Origin: Nocardioides sp. YIM 152315
Lineage (GTDB): Bacteria; Actinomycetota; Actinomycetes; Propionibacteriales; Nocardioidaceae
Assembly: GCF_029210375.1 (NCBI RefSeq)
Contig: NZ_JARGER010000048.1
Coordinates: 62,001-126,000, forward strand
Reading direction: 5' to 3'
DNA length: 64,000 nucleotides
Part shown: positions 18,641-26,710 of the stretch, piece by piece
How the letters are laid out: each line of letters starts with the position of its first letter
Position numbering within the stretch: the first letter of the stretch is position 1
Notes under the pieces: generated by a model
Databases searched by the model: none
Seen by the model: only the letters and a program-made list of their open reading frames with translations
Told to the model about the DNA's origin: nothing
Position numbers and translations under genes: made by a program

Positions 18641-18748
18641 CCCGGACTGCCGGGACCCTCACGACCGTAGGTCGGCAGCGGCCGTCGTCCAAACCGGCCA
18701 CCGCTCGGACTCAGGTCGCTCTCAGGCCCGGCTGTCACCCTGCTCGAC

Positions 18749-19147
18749 ATGTCGCACTCGCTGTCCCCGCGCGCCCACGCCCTGCTGACCCGGGTGGAGC
18801 GGTGGTCGAACGCCGGCCCCGTGCGTGCCGTCGCCGTCAAGGTGCTCGTGACCGTGGGCGGTCCGCTGATCATCCTCGCGGGCATCGCGATGCTGGTGCT
18901 CCCGGGCCCGGGGCTCGTGGTGATCGCGCTCGGGTTCACGCTGCTCGCGCTCGAGTACTCGTGGGCGCGGCAGGTGCTCGGCGTCCTCGGACGCGGTCTG
19001 ACTCGCCTGCGCGAGGCCGTCTTCCCGCGCGAGGCGACGCGCACCCGTCGTGCGCTCGGCGTGCTGACGACCGGGGCGTTCGTCGCGGGCAGCACCGCCC
19101 TGACCTCTGCGGTCACGGCCCTGGTCGGTACGCAGAGGGTGCTCTGA
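18749..19147 (+). CDS. PGPGW-family (TIGR02611) transmembrane protein
   Basis: 132 residues with two or three membrane helices. The family hallmark LPGPGLVVIALGFTLLALEY lies at about residues 50-70 and is followed by SWARQVLG. A further hydrophobic stretch near the C-terminus (VLTTGAFVAGSTALTSAVTA) may cross the membrane. The function of the family is unknown; it is common in actinobacteria. The gene is divergent from the riboswitch-Rpf unit and converges with the lytic transglycosylase. Confidence 0.82.
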   Translation: MSHSLSPRAHALLTRVERWSNAGPVRAVAVKVLVTVGGPLIILAGIAMLVLPGPGLVVIALGFTLLALEYSWARQVLGVLGRGLTRLREAVFPREATRTRRALGVLTTGAFVAGSTALTSAVTALVGTQRVL

Positions 19148-19168
19148 CCGGGCCGGTGAGGGGGCCGG

Positions 19169-20602
19169 TCAGGGGCCGGTCACGGGCTCGCGGTAGGCGG
19201 CCTCCTCGATCAGGAGCACCACCGGAAGCTCGCCCTCGGCGGGGACGGACGTGGTGACCGTCACCTCGATGCCCACGAGGCCGGCGAGCTCGTCGGCGTT
19301 GGTCTCGACGGCACCGTCGCCGTCGAAGTCGGCCAGCGCGACGGCGGTGAGCACCTCCGCGCGGCCGACCTCCACGCGGACCTCGCCGACGCACCAGGCC
19401 GGCTCGACCTCGGTGCCGCACTCGGTGAGCGGCCCGGTGAGCTGCTGGGTCGGCGGCTCCGGCTCGGGAGTCGGGACCGGAGTCGGTGCCGGTGTGGGAG
19501 TCGGTGTGGGGACCGGACTGGCCGCAGGAGGCGAGGGCGTCGGTGCCGGCACCGGCGCCGCGGGCGGCACGACGGTCGGGGCCGTCGGTGGAGCCGCGGG
19601 CGGAGTCGCGGGTGGAGTCGGTGGCGCCGGCGGAGGGGCAGGCGGAGGGGCCGTGGGCGGAGCCGCCGGGGCGCCGCCCCGGCCGCCCTCGTCATCCGCG
19701 CCGCCCTCGTCTCCCGGGCCCTTCGGCTTGTCGGAGCCGCCCTGGGTGCGAGGCCCGTCGTCGCCGGCACCGTCGAGGGTCGGGTCGACGGGGTCGACGG
19801 GCAGCACCCCCGCCGCGACCGCGACCGTGTCGACGAGGTCCGGCAGCGCGACCGTCCCGCCGGCGTACTCGTGCGCGAGCACGAGCACGGCTGCGACGTA
19901 CGACGTCGACGGGTTGTAGCGCAGCAGCGCTTCGCGGAGGTCCGTCGCCGTGGTGAGGTCACCGGGCGCAGCGCACAGGTACACCGCCGCGCCGAGGGCC
20001 GCGTCGTCGATGTCGTCGGCGGAGCGCCTGCCGTCGCCGTCGGCGTCCACGCCGATCGTCGCCCACGTCGAGGGCAGGATCTGCATCGGTCCGACGGCAC
20101 GATCCCAGCGGGTGTTGCCGTCGACGAGGCCGCCGTCGGTGTCCGGCACGGCGGCGACCGCGCCGCGCCCGTTCAGCACCGGCCCCAGGGTGAGGGGATC
20201 CGAGACGCCGTCCGCACCCAGCAGCGCGCCGGCGTACCGCCCGTGGTCGGACTCGATCGAGCCGATCGCCGCGAGCAGCGGCCACGCCAGCCCGCAACCG
20301 GGGTCGACCTCGGCGACGACCATCGCCGCACGCTGGTACGCCGAGAGCGCGACGCTCGGGACCGGCCCCGGGTCCGTCGTGGTGGCGGCCTCGAGCACCG
20401 GTCGCGGGATCGCGGTCTCGATCGCCCCCTCCACCGACGGAATGGCGGGGAGCGGGGCGGTCACGGGATCCGGCGCAGCCACGGCCCCGTCGCTGGAGAT
20501 CGGGGTGGCGCCGTCCCCGCCGGGGCTGTGGCCGGGCGCCGAGAGGCAGACGGCGACCAGCGTCCCGGTCGCCAGGAGCCTCGAGGTTCGGATCGTTCGC
20601 AT
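19169..20602 (-). CDS. Secreted lytic transglycosylase with Pro/Ala-rich linker
   Basis: 477 residues. A signal peptide covers residues 1-25. The lytic transglycosylase domain follows at about 85-260: LLAAIGSIESDHGRY holds the catalytic Glu, and VGPMQILPSTWATIGVDADG and YNPSTSYVAAVLVLAHEYAG are the other motifs. A low-complexity Pro/Ala/Thr linker runs from about 285 to 385 (the DNA is correspondingly repetitive). The C-terminal 90 residues contain a Cys pair and an EF-like DFDGDGAVETN segment, also found at DADGDGRRSADD. It cleaves peptidoglycan outside the cell. Confidence 0.85.
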   Translation of the reverse strand: MRTIRTSRLLATGTLVAVCLSAPGHSPGGDGATPISSDGAVAAPDPVTAPLPAIPSVEGAIETAIPRPVLEAATTTDPGPVPSVALSAYQRAAMVVAEVDPGCGLAWPLLAAIGSIESDHGRYAGALLGADGVSDPLTLGPVLNGRGAVAAVPDTDGGLVDGNTRWDRAVGPMQILPSTWATIGVDADGDGRRSADDIDDAALGAAVYLCAAPGDLTTATDLREALLRYNPSTSYVAAVLVLAHEYAGGTVALPDLVDTVAVAAGVLPVDPVDPTLDGAGDDGPRTQGGSDKPKGPGDEGGADDEGGRGGAPAAPPTAPPPAPPPAPPTPPATPPAAPPTAPTVVPPAAPVPAPTPSPPAASPVPTPTPTPAPTPVPTPEPEPPTQQLTGPLTECGTEVEPAWCVGEVRVEVGRAEVLTAVALADFDGDGAVETNADELAGLVGIEVTVTTSVPAEGELPVVLLIEEAAYREPVTGP

Positions 20603-20774
20603 GGTCTCGTCTGTTCTGTGCTGCGCTCCAGCGTCGCCGACGGCGCCAAGGACCCGGGCGCGCCGGCGAAGGTGTTACCTCATATCGAGGACCCGGCATC
20701 GGTGCGGCCCGCCGGTCGCGGTCAGGCATACTTGCGCCCGGTGGGAGCGCCGACGCGGCGTCCTCCCGCCTCCG

Positions 20775-20848
20775 GCCTCCGTAGCTCAGCTGGATAGAGC
20801 AGCGGCCTTCTAATCCGCTGGTCGCAGGTTCGAGTCCTGCCGGGGGCG
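20775..20848 (+). tRNA. tRNA-Arg (TCT)
   Basis: A 74-base cloverleaf. Acceptor gcctccg pairs with cgggggc (one T-G pair), the D arm is gctc/gagc, and the T arm is gcagg/cctgc around ttcgagt. The anticodon loop cttctaa gives TCT at 20809-20811. The pair at the bottom of the anticodon stem is C-T (positions 31-39), a mismatch. CCA is not encoded. Confidence 0.93.
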
Positions 20849-20860
20849 CTGGTGGTCCTC

Positions 20861-21718
20861 CTAGCGGCGCACGATGCGTTCGCAGGAGCGCCGGGTCACG
20901 ATGTCGCCGCGGTCGACCAGCGCCTTGTCGGCGCCGGCGCCGCAGTCGACCCGGTCGCCGCCACGACCGTCCCGCGCGTCCAGGGTGTCCGCGCCGTCGA
21001 GTCCGGTGAGGCGGTCGCGGCCGCCCTTGCCGACGAGCCGATCGGCACGGTCGCCCCCGCGGAGGTCGTTGGCCCCGCGGTTGCCGATGATCACGTTGCG
21101 TGCGAGCGCCGAGCCGTTCACGTCCTCGATGTCGGCCCGGTAGTTGTCCCGGTCTCCGGGGGTGCCGTCGTCGGCCTTGCCGTCGAGGCTCGCCCTGATC
21201 CGGCTGGCGACCACCCCGCCGAGCTGGAGGAGGTCGCGACCGGGGCCGCCCCCCAGCACGTCGCCCCCGTGGGGGTGGTCGCGGTCCGGGACCAGGATGT
21301 CCCTGCCCCGGCCGCCGGAAAGGACGTCGCTGCCCTCGTAGCTCTCGAGCGTGTCGTCGCCGTCCTGCCCGAAGATCCGGGTGGTCGTGCCGAGCGACTG
21401 GCTGTTGATCGAGGCCCCGTAGTCGTCCCCGTCACCGAGCAACAGCCCGAACCGCGGCGTCCCCGGCGTCGAGCAGTAGACGTAGTCACCGAGGAGCTCG
21501 CACTCGCCGTCGACCTGGGTGACGTCGGCGTCGTCGTGGAGGGCCGGGCGGGCGGTGGGGTTGTTGCCCCAGTTGACCCGCATCGTGTTCGGCTCCCCGT
21601 CGACGTCGGCGAACGCCACCATGTCGCCGTCGACCGCGACCACGCTGGCCCACGCCGGTACGGCGGACAGAGCCACCGCGGTGACCAGTCCCGCGACGCC
21701 CGCGCACCGCCACTTCAT
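20861..21718 (-). CDS. Secreted calcium-binding (RTX-like) repeat protein
   Basis: 285 residues from ATG 21718, which has a GGAAGGACAC ribosome site. A signal peptide (CAGVAGLVTAVALSAVPAWA) is followed by glycine/aspartate repeats: LLGDGDDYGA, FGQDGDDTLESYEGSDVLSGG, VLGGGPGRDLL, GNRGANDLRGGDRADRLVGKGG and GLDGADTLDARD. These are degenerate GGxGxDxLx nonapeptides that form Ca-binding beta rolls. The protein has no enzymatic domain that I can see. Cysteines near both ends (CELLGDYVYC, DCGAGAD, RRSCER) could pair after export. Confidence 0.8.
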   Translation of the reverse strand: MKWRCAGVAGLVTAVALSAVPAWASVVAVDGDMVAFADVDGEPNTMRVNWGNNPTARPALHDDADVTQVDGECELLGDYVYCSTPGTPRFGLLLGDGDDYGASINSQSLGTTTRIFGQDGDDTLESYEGSDVLSGGRGRDILVPDRDHPHGGDVLGGGPGRDLLQLGGVVASRIRASLDGKADDGTPGDRDNYRADIEDVNGSALARNVIIGNRGANDLRGGDRADRLVGKGGRDRLTGLDGADTLDARDGRGGDRVDCGAGADKALVDRGDIVTRRSCERIVRR

Positions 21719-21741
21719 CGATCTGTGTCCTTCCACGAGGC

Positions 21742-22395
21742 TCAGTCCTCCGGCGTGAACCGGCGCATCCGGTCCGGTTCGAAGCCGTGCGTCATGCCCC
21801 ACGCGACGGCCTGGGCCCGGCGGGTGACCGAGATCTTGCGGTACGCCGTGCGGATGTAGGTCTTGACCGAGTTGATCGAGAGGTAGGTGCGCTCGGCGAT
21901 CTCCTGGTTGCTCAGGCCCTGGGTGATGAGCGCCAGCACCTCCGCCTCACGGGCGCTGAGGGCGACGTCGCGCCCCGGCCACTCACCACGGACGTCGTCG
22001 TCCACCGTCGTCGCGGACGCAGGAGGGGTCACGGTCTCACCGCGGTGCACCGCCTCGATCCCGGCCACGATCTGCTCGGCGTCCAGGCCCTTGGAGAGGT
22101 AGCCGGCCGCGCCGCGCTCGAGTGCCTTGCGGACCAGCTCGGGCTGCAGGTTCCAGCTGAAGATCACGATCCGGGCGTCGCCGCCCTGCACCAGGTCGTC
22201 GAGGTCGACGCCGTCGCCCTGCACCGCGGCGAACGTGTCGTAGAGCACGACGTCGACGTCGCGGACCACCGACATCGAGGTGTCGAGCTCGACCACCTGG
22301 ACGCGCTCGCGGTGGGGAGCGAGCATCGTCGCGATGCCGGCGACCACGATCGCGTAGTCGTTGACCACGGCGACGCGGATCGGTGCGGGCGACAT
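21742..22395 (-). CDS. LuxR-family response regulator with receiver domain
   Basis: 217 residues. The receiver domain spans 1-125 (PIRVAVVNDYAIVVAGIATM, then DVDVVLYDTFA with the phospho-acceptor Asp and AAGYLSKGLDAEQI). The LuxR helix-turn-helix is at about 150-205 (LSAREAEVLALITQGLSNQE and IAERTYLSINSVKTYIRTAY). The acidic pocket is reduced (NDY instead of DDxxx), so phosphorylation may be weak. ATG 22395 follows a tagggt box by seven bases; GTG 22404 is an alternative. No histidine kinase is adjacent. Confidence 0.87.
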   Translation of the reverse strand: MSPAPIRVAVVNDYAIVVAGIATMLAPHRERVQVVELDTSMSVVRDVDVVLYDTFAAVQGDGVDLDDLVQGGDARIVIFSWNLQPELVRKALERGAAGYLSKGLDAEQIVAGIEAVHRGETVTPPASATTVDDDVRGEWPGRDVALSAREAEVLALITQGLSNQEIAERTYLSINSVKTYIRTAYRKISVTRRAQAVAWGMTHGFEPDRMRRFTPED

Positions 22396-22491
22396 GGTCG
22401 CCACCCTATTCCTTGCGGCTTCGGCATTGTGACCGGTTCGACACGCGCGCCAATGCGCCCGATCCGGCGGCGCGCGCGATACAAAGGACGT

Positions 22492-22520
22492 GGCCCCGCT
22501 TGGTATGAGCTCGCGGGGCC
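22492..22520. terminator. Hairpin after the adenosine deaminase-like gene
   Basis: Arms ggccccgc (22492-22499) and gcggggcc (22513-22520), perfect 8 bp, 13-base loop, 15 bases downstream of the deaminase stop. On the minus strand it is followed by a CGTCCTTTGT stretch, not a true T-run. Confidence 0.5.
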
Positions 22521-22535
22521 TATTACTTGCCCGGC

Positions 22536-23582
22536 CTACCTGTCCGACCCGGCCGCGGACGCGACGTACTCGTCGATCTCGCCGAGGATCCGGTCCTTGA
22601 CGGCGTCCTCCGCGAACGATGCGCGTACGGCGTTCCGCGCCAGGTCGGCGACGCCGGCCTCGTCGAGTCCGAGCAGGTCCGCGGCGATCTCATACTCCCG
22701 GCACAGCGTCGTGTTGAACATCGGCGGGTCGTCGGAGTTGACCGTGATCGTCACGCCCGCGTCGCGGAAGGCCCGGATCGGGTGCTCCTCCAGCCGGGTG
22801 ACCGCGCGGGTGGCGACGTTGGAGGACGGGCACACCTCGAGCGCGACCCCGGTCTCGGCGAGATGGGCGAGCAGGGCGGGGTCCTGCGCGGACGACGTGC
22901 CGTGCCCGATCCGCTCGGCCCCCAGGAGTCGCAGCGCGTCCCAGACCGTCTCGGGCCCGGTCGTCTCGCCGGCGTGCGGCACGCTGTGCAGTCCGGCCGC
23001 CCGCGCGGCGTCGAAGTGCGGCTGGAACTGCGGCCTCGGCACTCCGATCTCGGGGCCGCCGAGCCCGAAGCCGACGAGGGCGTCGGTGCGGTGGTCGAGG
23101 GCGTAGGACAGCGTCGCGTCCGCCGACGGCAGCCCGGCCTCGCCGGGGATGTCGTAGATCCAGCGCAGCACCAGGCCGAAGTCGCGCTCGACGGAGACTC
23201 TCGCGTCCTCGATCGCCTCGGTGTAGGCCTCGATCGGCATGCCGAGGTCGGCGGCGTCGGGTCGCACGGAGGTGTACGGCGTGCAGGTGAGCTCGGCGTA
23301 CCGCAGCCCCTGCCCGGTCGCCATCTCGCGTCCGATCTCGTGGGTCAGGTAGCGCACGTCCTCGGGGGTGCGGATCAGCCCGACCACCGCGAGGTAGACC
23401 TCGATGAAGTGCGCGAAGTCGCGGAACTCGAAGAACCGGCGCATCTCGTCGGGATCGCTCGGGACCGTCCCGGGGTGCCGCTCGGCCAGCTCCGAGACGA
23501 TCCGCGGCGAGGCGGAGCCGACGTGGTGGACGTGCAGCTCGGCCTTCGGCAGTCGGGCGATGAAGTCGGCGAGGTTGGTCAT
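22536..23582 (-). CDS. Adenosine deaminase-family hydrolase, altered ribose-binding motif
   Basis: 348 residues, a TIM-barrel amidohydrolase of the ADA family. Metal ligands are H17 and H19 (ELHVHHVGS), the His in SVPHAGE, and the Asp pair in VNSDDPPMF; HAGE also holds the catalytic Glu. The usual HLDGS or HLEG after the first pair is HHVGS, so the acidic residue that contacts the ribose 5'-hydroxyl in true ADA is replaced by Val. The substrate may be adenosine or a 5'-substituted adenosine, such as aminodeoxyfutalosine. The usual Streptomyces annotation is simply adenosine deaminase. Confidence 0.85.
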   Translation of the reverse strand: MTNLADFIARLPKAELHVHHVGSASPRIVSELAERHPGTVPSDPDEMRRFFEFRDFAHFIEVYLAVVGLIRTPEDVRYLTHEIGREMATGQGLRYAELTCTPYTSVRPDAADLGMPIEAYTEAIEDARVSVERDFGLVLRWIYDIPGEAGLPSADATLSYALDHRTDALVGFGLGGPEIGVPRPQFQPHFDAARAAGLHSVPHAGETTGPETVWDALRLLGAERIGHGTSSAQDPALLAHLAETGVALEVCPSSNVATRAVTRLEEHPIRAFRDAGVTITVNSDDPPMFNTTLCREYEIAADLLGLDEAGVADLARNAVRASFAEDAVKDRILGEIDEYVASAAGSDR

Positions 23583-23603
23583 CGCCGGATCATCGCAGGT
23601 GCC

Positions 23604-24341
23604 TCAGGAGACCCGCTCGACCAGGGCGGAGCCCAGGTCCTCGGCGGTCCGACCCTCCTGGAAGACCTCGCCGTTGAGCAGCACGGTCGGCGTGCTGTTC
23701 ACGCCCGCCTCGGTCGCGGCGCTGGTGGCCCGGTCGACCCAGTCGCTGCCCTCGTCGCCCTCGATCGCCGCACGCACGGCGGCGTCGTCGGCGCCCGCCT
23801 CGACGGCGAGGTCGGCGAGCTCGGAGCTCTCGGGGAACGGACCGCGCTCACTCGGCTGGTTCTCGAAGAGCAGGTCGTGGAACTCCTTGGCGACCTCCGG
23901 GCCGGACTCCTCCAGCACGATCGAGAACGCGCCGCTCGCGCGGACGGAGTAGCTCGTGTCGTCGTCGCCGCCGAGCAGGTTGAAGGGGCGGTACTCGACC
24001 TGGACCTCTCCGTCACCGGCCAGCCTGGCGAGGTCGTCGCGCGTCGTCCGCTCGAGCTCCCCGCAGTAGGGGCACAGGAAGTCCTCGTAGATCACGATCT
24101 TGTTCGGGGCGTCGCCCGGACCGATGGTCAGTCCGAACTCGCTGCCCGCGGCCGGCGCGTCGACGTCCTTGGTGGTGTCGAGGCTGCGCGACAGCAGCCA
24201 CCCCGCCAGCACGATGACGACGATGCCGGCGATGACGCCGCCGACCATCAGGTTCCGTCGGCGGCGCTCCTGCCGCTGCTGCTCCGCGAGGGCGGCGGCG
24301 GCCCGGGCGGCACGGTCGTTGGCGCGGTTCTTCTTCGACAT
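23604..24341 (-). CDS. Membrane-anchored DsbA-like thioredoxin-fold protein
   Basis: 245 residues. A charged N-terminus (KKNRANDRAARAAAALAEQQ) precedes one membrane helix at about 31-50 (LMVGGVIAGIVVIVLAGWLL). The extracytoplasmic thioredoxin fold follows, with the redox motif CPYC in YEDFLCPYCGELE near residue 92 and the cis-Pro in NSTPTVLLNG. It resembles the actinobacterial DsbA/MdbA group that oxidises or isomerises secreted cysteines. Its ATG shares one base with the stop of the MauE-like gene (TGATG). Confidence 0.88.
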   Translation of the reverse strand: MSKKNRANDRAARAAAALAEQQRQERRRRNLMVGGVIAGIVVIVLAGWLLSRSLDTTKDVDAPAAGSEFGLTIGPGDAPNKIVIYEDFLCPYCGELERTTRDDLARLAGDGEVQVEYRPFNLLGGDDDTSYSVRASGAFSIVLEESGPEVAKEFHDLLFENQPSERGPFPESSELADLAVEAGADDAAVRAAIEGDEGSDWVDRATSAATEAGVNSTPTVLLNGEVFQEGRTAEDLGSALVERVS

Positions 24342-24814
24342 CAGGATCCTTCGGACAACGAGGTACGGCGGAACAGGAGAGCGTCCAGCGAGAGCCGGGT
24401 CGACGGCAGCCAGGCGACGAAGACCGACGCGGCGAGCAGGAGCACGTCGCGCGCGATCTCCCACGGATACTGCGATGCGGCGTCCGGGTCGGCACCACCC
24501 CCGCCGAAGCACCCGCAGTCGATGTTGATGCCGCGGGCCCAGACCGAGGCGATGCCGACGATGAACGCCACGAACAACAGGGCGGAGATGGCGGCGGCTC
24601 CGCGGGTGAGCAGGCCGACGACGAGCATCACCCCGACGACGATCTCGATCACGGGGAGGAGCTGTCCGACCGGCGTCGCCAGGTCGCCCGGCAACAGCTG
24701 GTAGGCGCGGACCGCGGCGACGCTCTGGGCCGGGTCCGGGAGCTTGAGCGCCCCGGCGACGATCCAGACGACGCCGACCACCACGCGCAGCAGCAGGCCG
24801 AGCCATCCCCTCAC
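24341..24814 (-). CDS. MauE/DoxX-family membrane protein
   Basis: 157 residues with four membrane helices: LLLRVVVGVVWIVAGALKLP, LLPVIEIVVGVMLVVGLLT, AAISALLFVAFIVGIASVWA and ARDVLLLAASVFVAWLP. A Cys pair in the NIDCGCFGG motif faces the outer side and is typical of MauE-like partners of thioredoxin-fold proteins. Coupling with the DsbA-like gene supports a membrane disulphide-relay role. GTG 24814 is chosen because a tagggt box lies seven bases upstream (leaderless). The promoter region is shared with the divergent orn gene. Confidence 0.82.
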   Translation of the reverse strand: MRGWLGLLLRVVVGVVWIVAGALKLPDPAQSVAAVRAYQLLPGDLATPVGQLLPVIEIVVGVMLVVGLLTRGAAAISALLFVAFIVGIASVWARGINIDCGCFGGGGADPDAASQYPWEIARDVLLLAASVFVAWLPSTRLSLDALLFRRTSLSEGS

Positions 24815-24914
24815 GTCCTCGACCCTAGGGCCTGCTCCTGAGCCGGATCTGAGAGGCGAAGGTCCACTTCGCCGGATCACAGGTCCCTCCTGCCTCAGCG
24901 TAGGGTGACGTCTC

Positions 24915-25568
24915 GTGAACGACCGACTCGTCTGGATCGACTGCGAGATGACCGGGCTCGACCTCGGCCCCGATGCGCTCATCGAGCTCGCCGTGCTCGT
25001 CACCGACTTCGAGCTCAACGTGCTCGGCCAGGGTGTCGACATCGTCATCAAGCCACCCTCCGAGGCGATCGACCAGATGGGCGACTTCGTGCGCGACATG
25101 CACGACAGGTCCGGGCTGCTCCGTGAGCTGGACTTCGGCGTCACGCTCGACGAGGCGGAGGAGCGGGCGCTGGCCTACATCAAGGAGCACTGTCCCGAGG
25201 GCAGTCGTCCGCCGCTGGCCGGCAACACCGTGGCCACCGACCGGGCGTTCCTGGCCCGGGACATGCCGGCGCTGGAGACGTTCCTCCACTACCGGATCGT
25301 CGACGTCTCCTCGATCAAGGAGCTCTCGCGACGGTGGTACCCCCGGGCCTACTTCCAGGCCCCCGCCAAGGGCGGCAACCACCGGGCGCTCGCGGACATC
25401 CAGGAGAGCATCGAGGAGCTGCGCTACTACCGGGACGCCGTCTTCGTGCCGCCGCCCGGGCCGGAGAGCGAGGTCGCCCGGGCGATCGCGCTCCGCCACG
25501 GCGGCGCGCTCACCGGCTTCAGCGGTGCGGAGTCCCCGACCGAGACCGATTCCACGAACGCCGACTGA
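24915..25568 (+). CDS. orn: Oligoribonuclease
   Basis: 217 residues. DEDDh exonuclease motifs: VWIDCEMTGLD near the N-terminus (ExoI Asp/Glu), GNTVATDRAFLARDMP (ExoII Asp) and NHRALADIQESI (ExoIII His and Asp). It degrades 2-5 nt RNA, including pGpG from c-di-GMP turnover, and is normally essential. The C-terminal 40 residues are Pro-rich and longer than in E. coli. The GTG start has tagggt eight bases upstream (24901-24906), indicating a leaderless message. Confidence 0.94.
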   Translation: MNDRLVWIDCEMTGLDLGPDALIELAVLVTDFELNVLGQGVDIVIKPPSEAIDQMGDFVRDMHDRSGLLRELDFGVTLDEAEERALAYIKEHCPEGSRPPLAGNTVATDRAFLARDMPALETFLHYRIVDVSSIKELSRRWYPRAYFQAPAKGGNHRALADIQESIEELRYYRDAVFVPPPGPESEVARAIALRHGGALTGFSGAESPTETDSTNAD

Positions 25569-25610
25569 TTCCTCTACACTTTCCGACGGCCCGGGATCCC
25601 CGGGCCCATG

Positions 25611-25686
25611 GTGGGTGTAGCTCAGCTGGTAGAGCACCTGGTTGTGGTCCAGGTGGCCGCGGGTTCAAGTCCCGTCACTCACCCCA
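25611..25686 (+). tRNA. tRNA-His (GTG)
   Basis: A complete cloverleaf. Acceptor gtgggtg pairs with cactcac, the D arm is gctc/gagc, and the anticodon stem cctgg/ccagg holds the loop ttgtggt (anticodon GTG). The T arm is gcggg/cccgt. A G at 25610 can pair with C73, as His tRNAs require, and CCA is encoded at 25684-25686. A 7-bp gcccggg/cccgggc hairpin lies just upstream. Confidence 0.94.
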
Positions 25687-25759
25687 GACTCTCGGAGCCC
25701 CGGTCGTACGACGGCCGGGGCTCGAGTCATTTCGTCGCCAGCCGTCGACACCCGAGATA

Positions 25760-25779
25760 TCTCTGACTAAGGTCAGAGA
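25760..25779. promoter_or_regulatory. Palindrome abutting the start codon of the MarR-GNAT gene
   Basis: tctctgac (25760-25767) and gtcagaga (25772-25779) form a perfect 8-bp dyad around taag and end one base before the ATG. It is a likely operator for the MarR domain encoded next to it. Bound protein would block transcription start or, on RNA, ribosome entry. Confidence 0.65.
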
Positions 25780-26640
25780 ATGGACGACACGGCGATGCTG
25801 CGCCGCTTCAACCGCACCTACACCCAGCGCATCGGCGTGCTGGAGGAGTCGTTCCTCGGCACCGGACGGCCGTTGGGTGTCTCCCGGCTGCTGTTCGAGA
25901 TCGGGCCGGACGGGGCCGGGGTGCGCGAGCTGCGCGACCGGCTCGGGCTCGACTCCGGCTACCTGACCAGGTTGCTGCGCCGCCTCGACCGCGACGGCCT
26001 GGTCCGGGTGGCCGAGGACCCCGCGGACCGCCGGCGGCGGCTGGCGACGCTCACGGCCACCGGCCGGCGGGCCTGGCGAGAGCTCGACCAGCGGTCCGAG
26101 GAGCTCGCGGAGCGGCTGGTGGCGCCGCTGACGGCGCGGCAGCGGGCTCGTCTCACCGACGCGCTGGCGACGGCGGACCTGCTCGTGCGGGCCGCGACCA
26201 TCGAGCTGCGCGAGGTGCCTCCGACGGACCCGACCGCGGTGGCGGCGGCCGGCCGCTACTTCGCGGAGCTCGACCGACGCTTCCCCGGTGGCTTCGACCC
26301 GGGCCGGCCCGACCACGCGGGCACCTTCCTGCTCGCGACCAGCGACGGCCGACCGGTGGCGTACGGCGGCGTCCGCGAGCTCGACGACGACCTGCTGGGA
26401 GTCGCCGAGATCAAGCGGATGTGGGTCGACGAGGCCTGGCGCGGCGCGGGCCTGGGTGCGCGGATGCTGCGCGAGCTCGAGGCATTGGCCCGCCGGCTCG
26501 GCCACGACCGGGTCGTCCTCGACACCAACGGCACCCTGACCGAGGCGATCGCGATGTACGCGCGCGCCGGCTACCGCCCGATCGCCCGCTACAACGACAA
26601 CCCGTACGCCGAGGCCTGGTTCGAGAAGGACCTGTCCTAG
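25780..26640 (+). CDS. MarR regulator fused to a GNAT acetyltransferase
   Basis: 286 residues. Residues 1-140 form a MarR winged helix (ELRDRLGLDSGYLTRLLRRL, then DRDGLVRVAEDPADRRRRLA). Residues about 165-283 form a GNAT domain: YGGVRELDDDLLGVAEIKRM, acetyl-CoA loop DEAWRGAGLGARMLRELE, and the late YARAGYRPIARYNDNPYAEA. Such fusions are known in actinobacteria. The acetyltransferase part may modify a ligand or protein, coupling sensing to repression. Autoregulation through the adjoining palindrome is likely. The gene converges with the histidine kinase. Confidence 0.87.
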   Translation: MDDTAMLRRFNRTYTQRIGVLEESFLGTGRPLGVSRLLFEIGPDGAGVRELRDRLGLDSGYLTRLLRRLDRDGLVRVAEDPADRRRRLATLTATGRRAWRELDQRSEELAERLVAPLTARQRARLTDALATADLLVRAATIELREVPPTDPTAVAAAGRYFAELDRRFPGGFDPGRPDHAGTFLLATSDGRPVAYGGVRELDDDLLGVAEIKRMWVDEAWRGAGLGARMLRELEALARRLGHDRVVLDTNGTLTEAIAMYARAGYRPIARYNDNPYAEAWFEKDLS

Positions 26641-26710
26641 ACGACTCACCCAAGGGCTCGCACGCTGCGCGACGCTCGCCGGCACGACCCCTGGGAACAA
26701 CTCGTCTAGG
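26636..26710. terminator. Convergent-gap palindrome carrying both stop codons
   Basis: Arms cctagacga (26636-26644) and tcgtctagg (26702-26710) pair perfectly. Each contains the TAG stop of its own gene, the MarR-GNAT gene on plus and the kinase on minus. The interior also has imperfect acccaaggg/cccctggg pairing. A shared terminator is likely. Confidence 0.55.

Noticed and set aside
18376..19116. 246-codon minus-strand open frame over the Rpf-like leader
   Set aside because: It overlaps the riboswitch and the divergent PGPGW gene, and has low-complexity Ser/Arg/Pro composition.
19441..19680. CRISPR-like or satellite repeat
   Set aside because: The repetitive DNA encodes the Pro/Ala/Thr linker of the lytic transglycosylase. 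Unit lengths vary and there are no spacers.
20603..20774. Second ydaO riboswitch before the lytic transglycosylase
   Set aside because: The conserved GACAGCTAAC ending and GGGAGCGGGGGA core are absent.
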